Part shown: positions 63,846 through 64,000 of the stretch, one piece after another
How positions within the stretch are numbered: the first letter of the stretch is position 1
Layout of the letters: the number at the start of each line of letters is the position of its first letter
Assembly (NCBI RefSeq): GCF_000024025.1
Contig: NC_013131.1
Coordinates: 3,472,001 to 3,536,000 of the forward strand
Reading direction: 5' to 3'
Source of the DNA: Catenulispora acidiphila DSM 44928
GTDB lineage: Bacteria; Actinomycetota; Actinomycetes; Streptomycetales; Catenulisporaceae
DNA: 64,000 bases
Made by a program: the position numbers and the translations under genes
The notes under the pieces: generated by a model
The model's input: the letters and a program-made list of their open reading frames with translations, nothing else
Databases searched by the model: none
What the model was told of the DNA's origin: nothing

Positions 63846-64000
63846 CTAATCCGGCTCCCAGTCCCGCAACAGCTCGAAGAGGTGCGGGTCGCCGTCGACG
63901 GTCAGATCCGTGATCTGAAGCCGGCTATACAGAACCATGACCAACTCCGACGCGGTGCCACGAACAGCTGTGGTGCCCGCCGTCATCGTGGCGGAAGCCG
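63846..64000 (-). CDS. Maleylpyruvate isomerase-family mycothiol-dependent enzyme (C-terminus only)
   Basis: Only the last 50 residues are in the window, ending TASELVMVLYSRLQITDL and VDGDPHLFELLRDWEPD before a TAG. The pattern TA-x-LV-x-LYSR...DLTVDGD...L is the usual C-terminal signature of this family (TIGR03083 and MDMPI_C proteins). The rest lies to the right. It is too short to have been flagged as a long open frame. Region 63585-63845 is the promoter region of the ATPase gene and holds no other gene. Confidence 0.7.
   Translation of the reverse strand, partial: ASATMTAGTTAVRGTASELVMVLYSRLQITDLTVDGDPHLFELLRDWEPD

Overview
The window is high-GC DNA with strong G/C preference at third codon positions, GTG/TTG starts, twin-arginine and lipoprotein signals, many ECF sigma factors, class F sortase, F420/LLM oxidoreductases, DUF5997, DUF6412 and a PF04672-type methyltransferase. 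That combination points to a soil actinomycete of the Streptomyces/Catenulispora kind; the genus cannot be fixed from the sequence alone. No rRNA operon, complete tRNA, CRISPR array or phage integrase was seen.

Layout. 1-2.8 kb: truncated sugar-binding lipoprotein, a pair of tRNA halves in swapped order, and a RibD-type reductase divergent from an ECF sigma gene. 2.9-5.6 kb: a nested inverted repeat interrupted by an IS110-family element. 5.6-7.5 kb: membrane-anchored PQQ-type propeller protein. 7.57-24.48 kb: a segment bounded by an exact 23-bp direct repeat, one copy of which is the 3' end of a GH3 gene. It carries a Shedu-like nuclease, a 2031-residue secreted multi-lectin protein, and a divergent 2555-residue RHS protein with a Hint domain and a low-GC C-terminal tip, followed in overlap by a small likely immunity gene. 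This looks like a defence and competition island.

24.5-41.8 kb is mostly ordinary chromosome: GH3 lipoprotein, luciferase-like and 2OG-Fe oxygenases, an AraC-VOC-UvrA-like operon, a TetR-controlled DHA2 efflux pump, cell-wall hydrolases with lectin or peptidoglycan-binding domains, LysR-type effector protein/DUF5997, and a radical SAM enzyme. 41.9-43.5 kb: a YCII-family gene divergent from a second ECF sigma gene, sharing with the 1.7-kb locus a nearly identical palindromic element. 43.5-50.5 kb: sortase with surface protein, oxidoreductase-aminotransferase pair, a frameshifted SigE-type sigma gene with its membrane partner, DUF6412-YidC.

51-55 kb: a zinc-type ABC importer (binding protein, ATPase, two permeases) behind two Zur-like boxes. 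55-57.7 kb: an efflux pump and ArsR-like repressor sharing two palindromes, then a methyltransferase. 57.7-60.8 kb: CopC-CopD copper protein with a 42-bp tandem repeat, an upstream coupled membrane protein, and a secreted protein. 61-64 kb: DasR-like direct repeats before an aldo/keto reductase, a stand-alone MsiK-like sugar-importer ATPase, and the end of a mycothiol-dependent isomerase-family gene.
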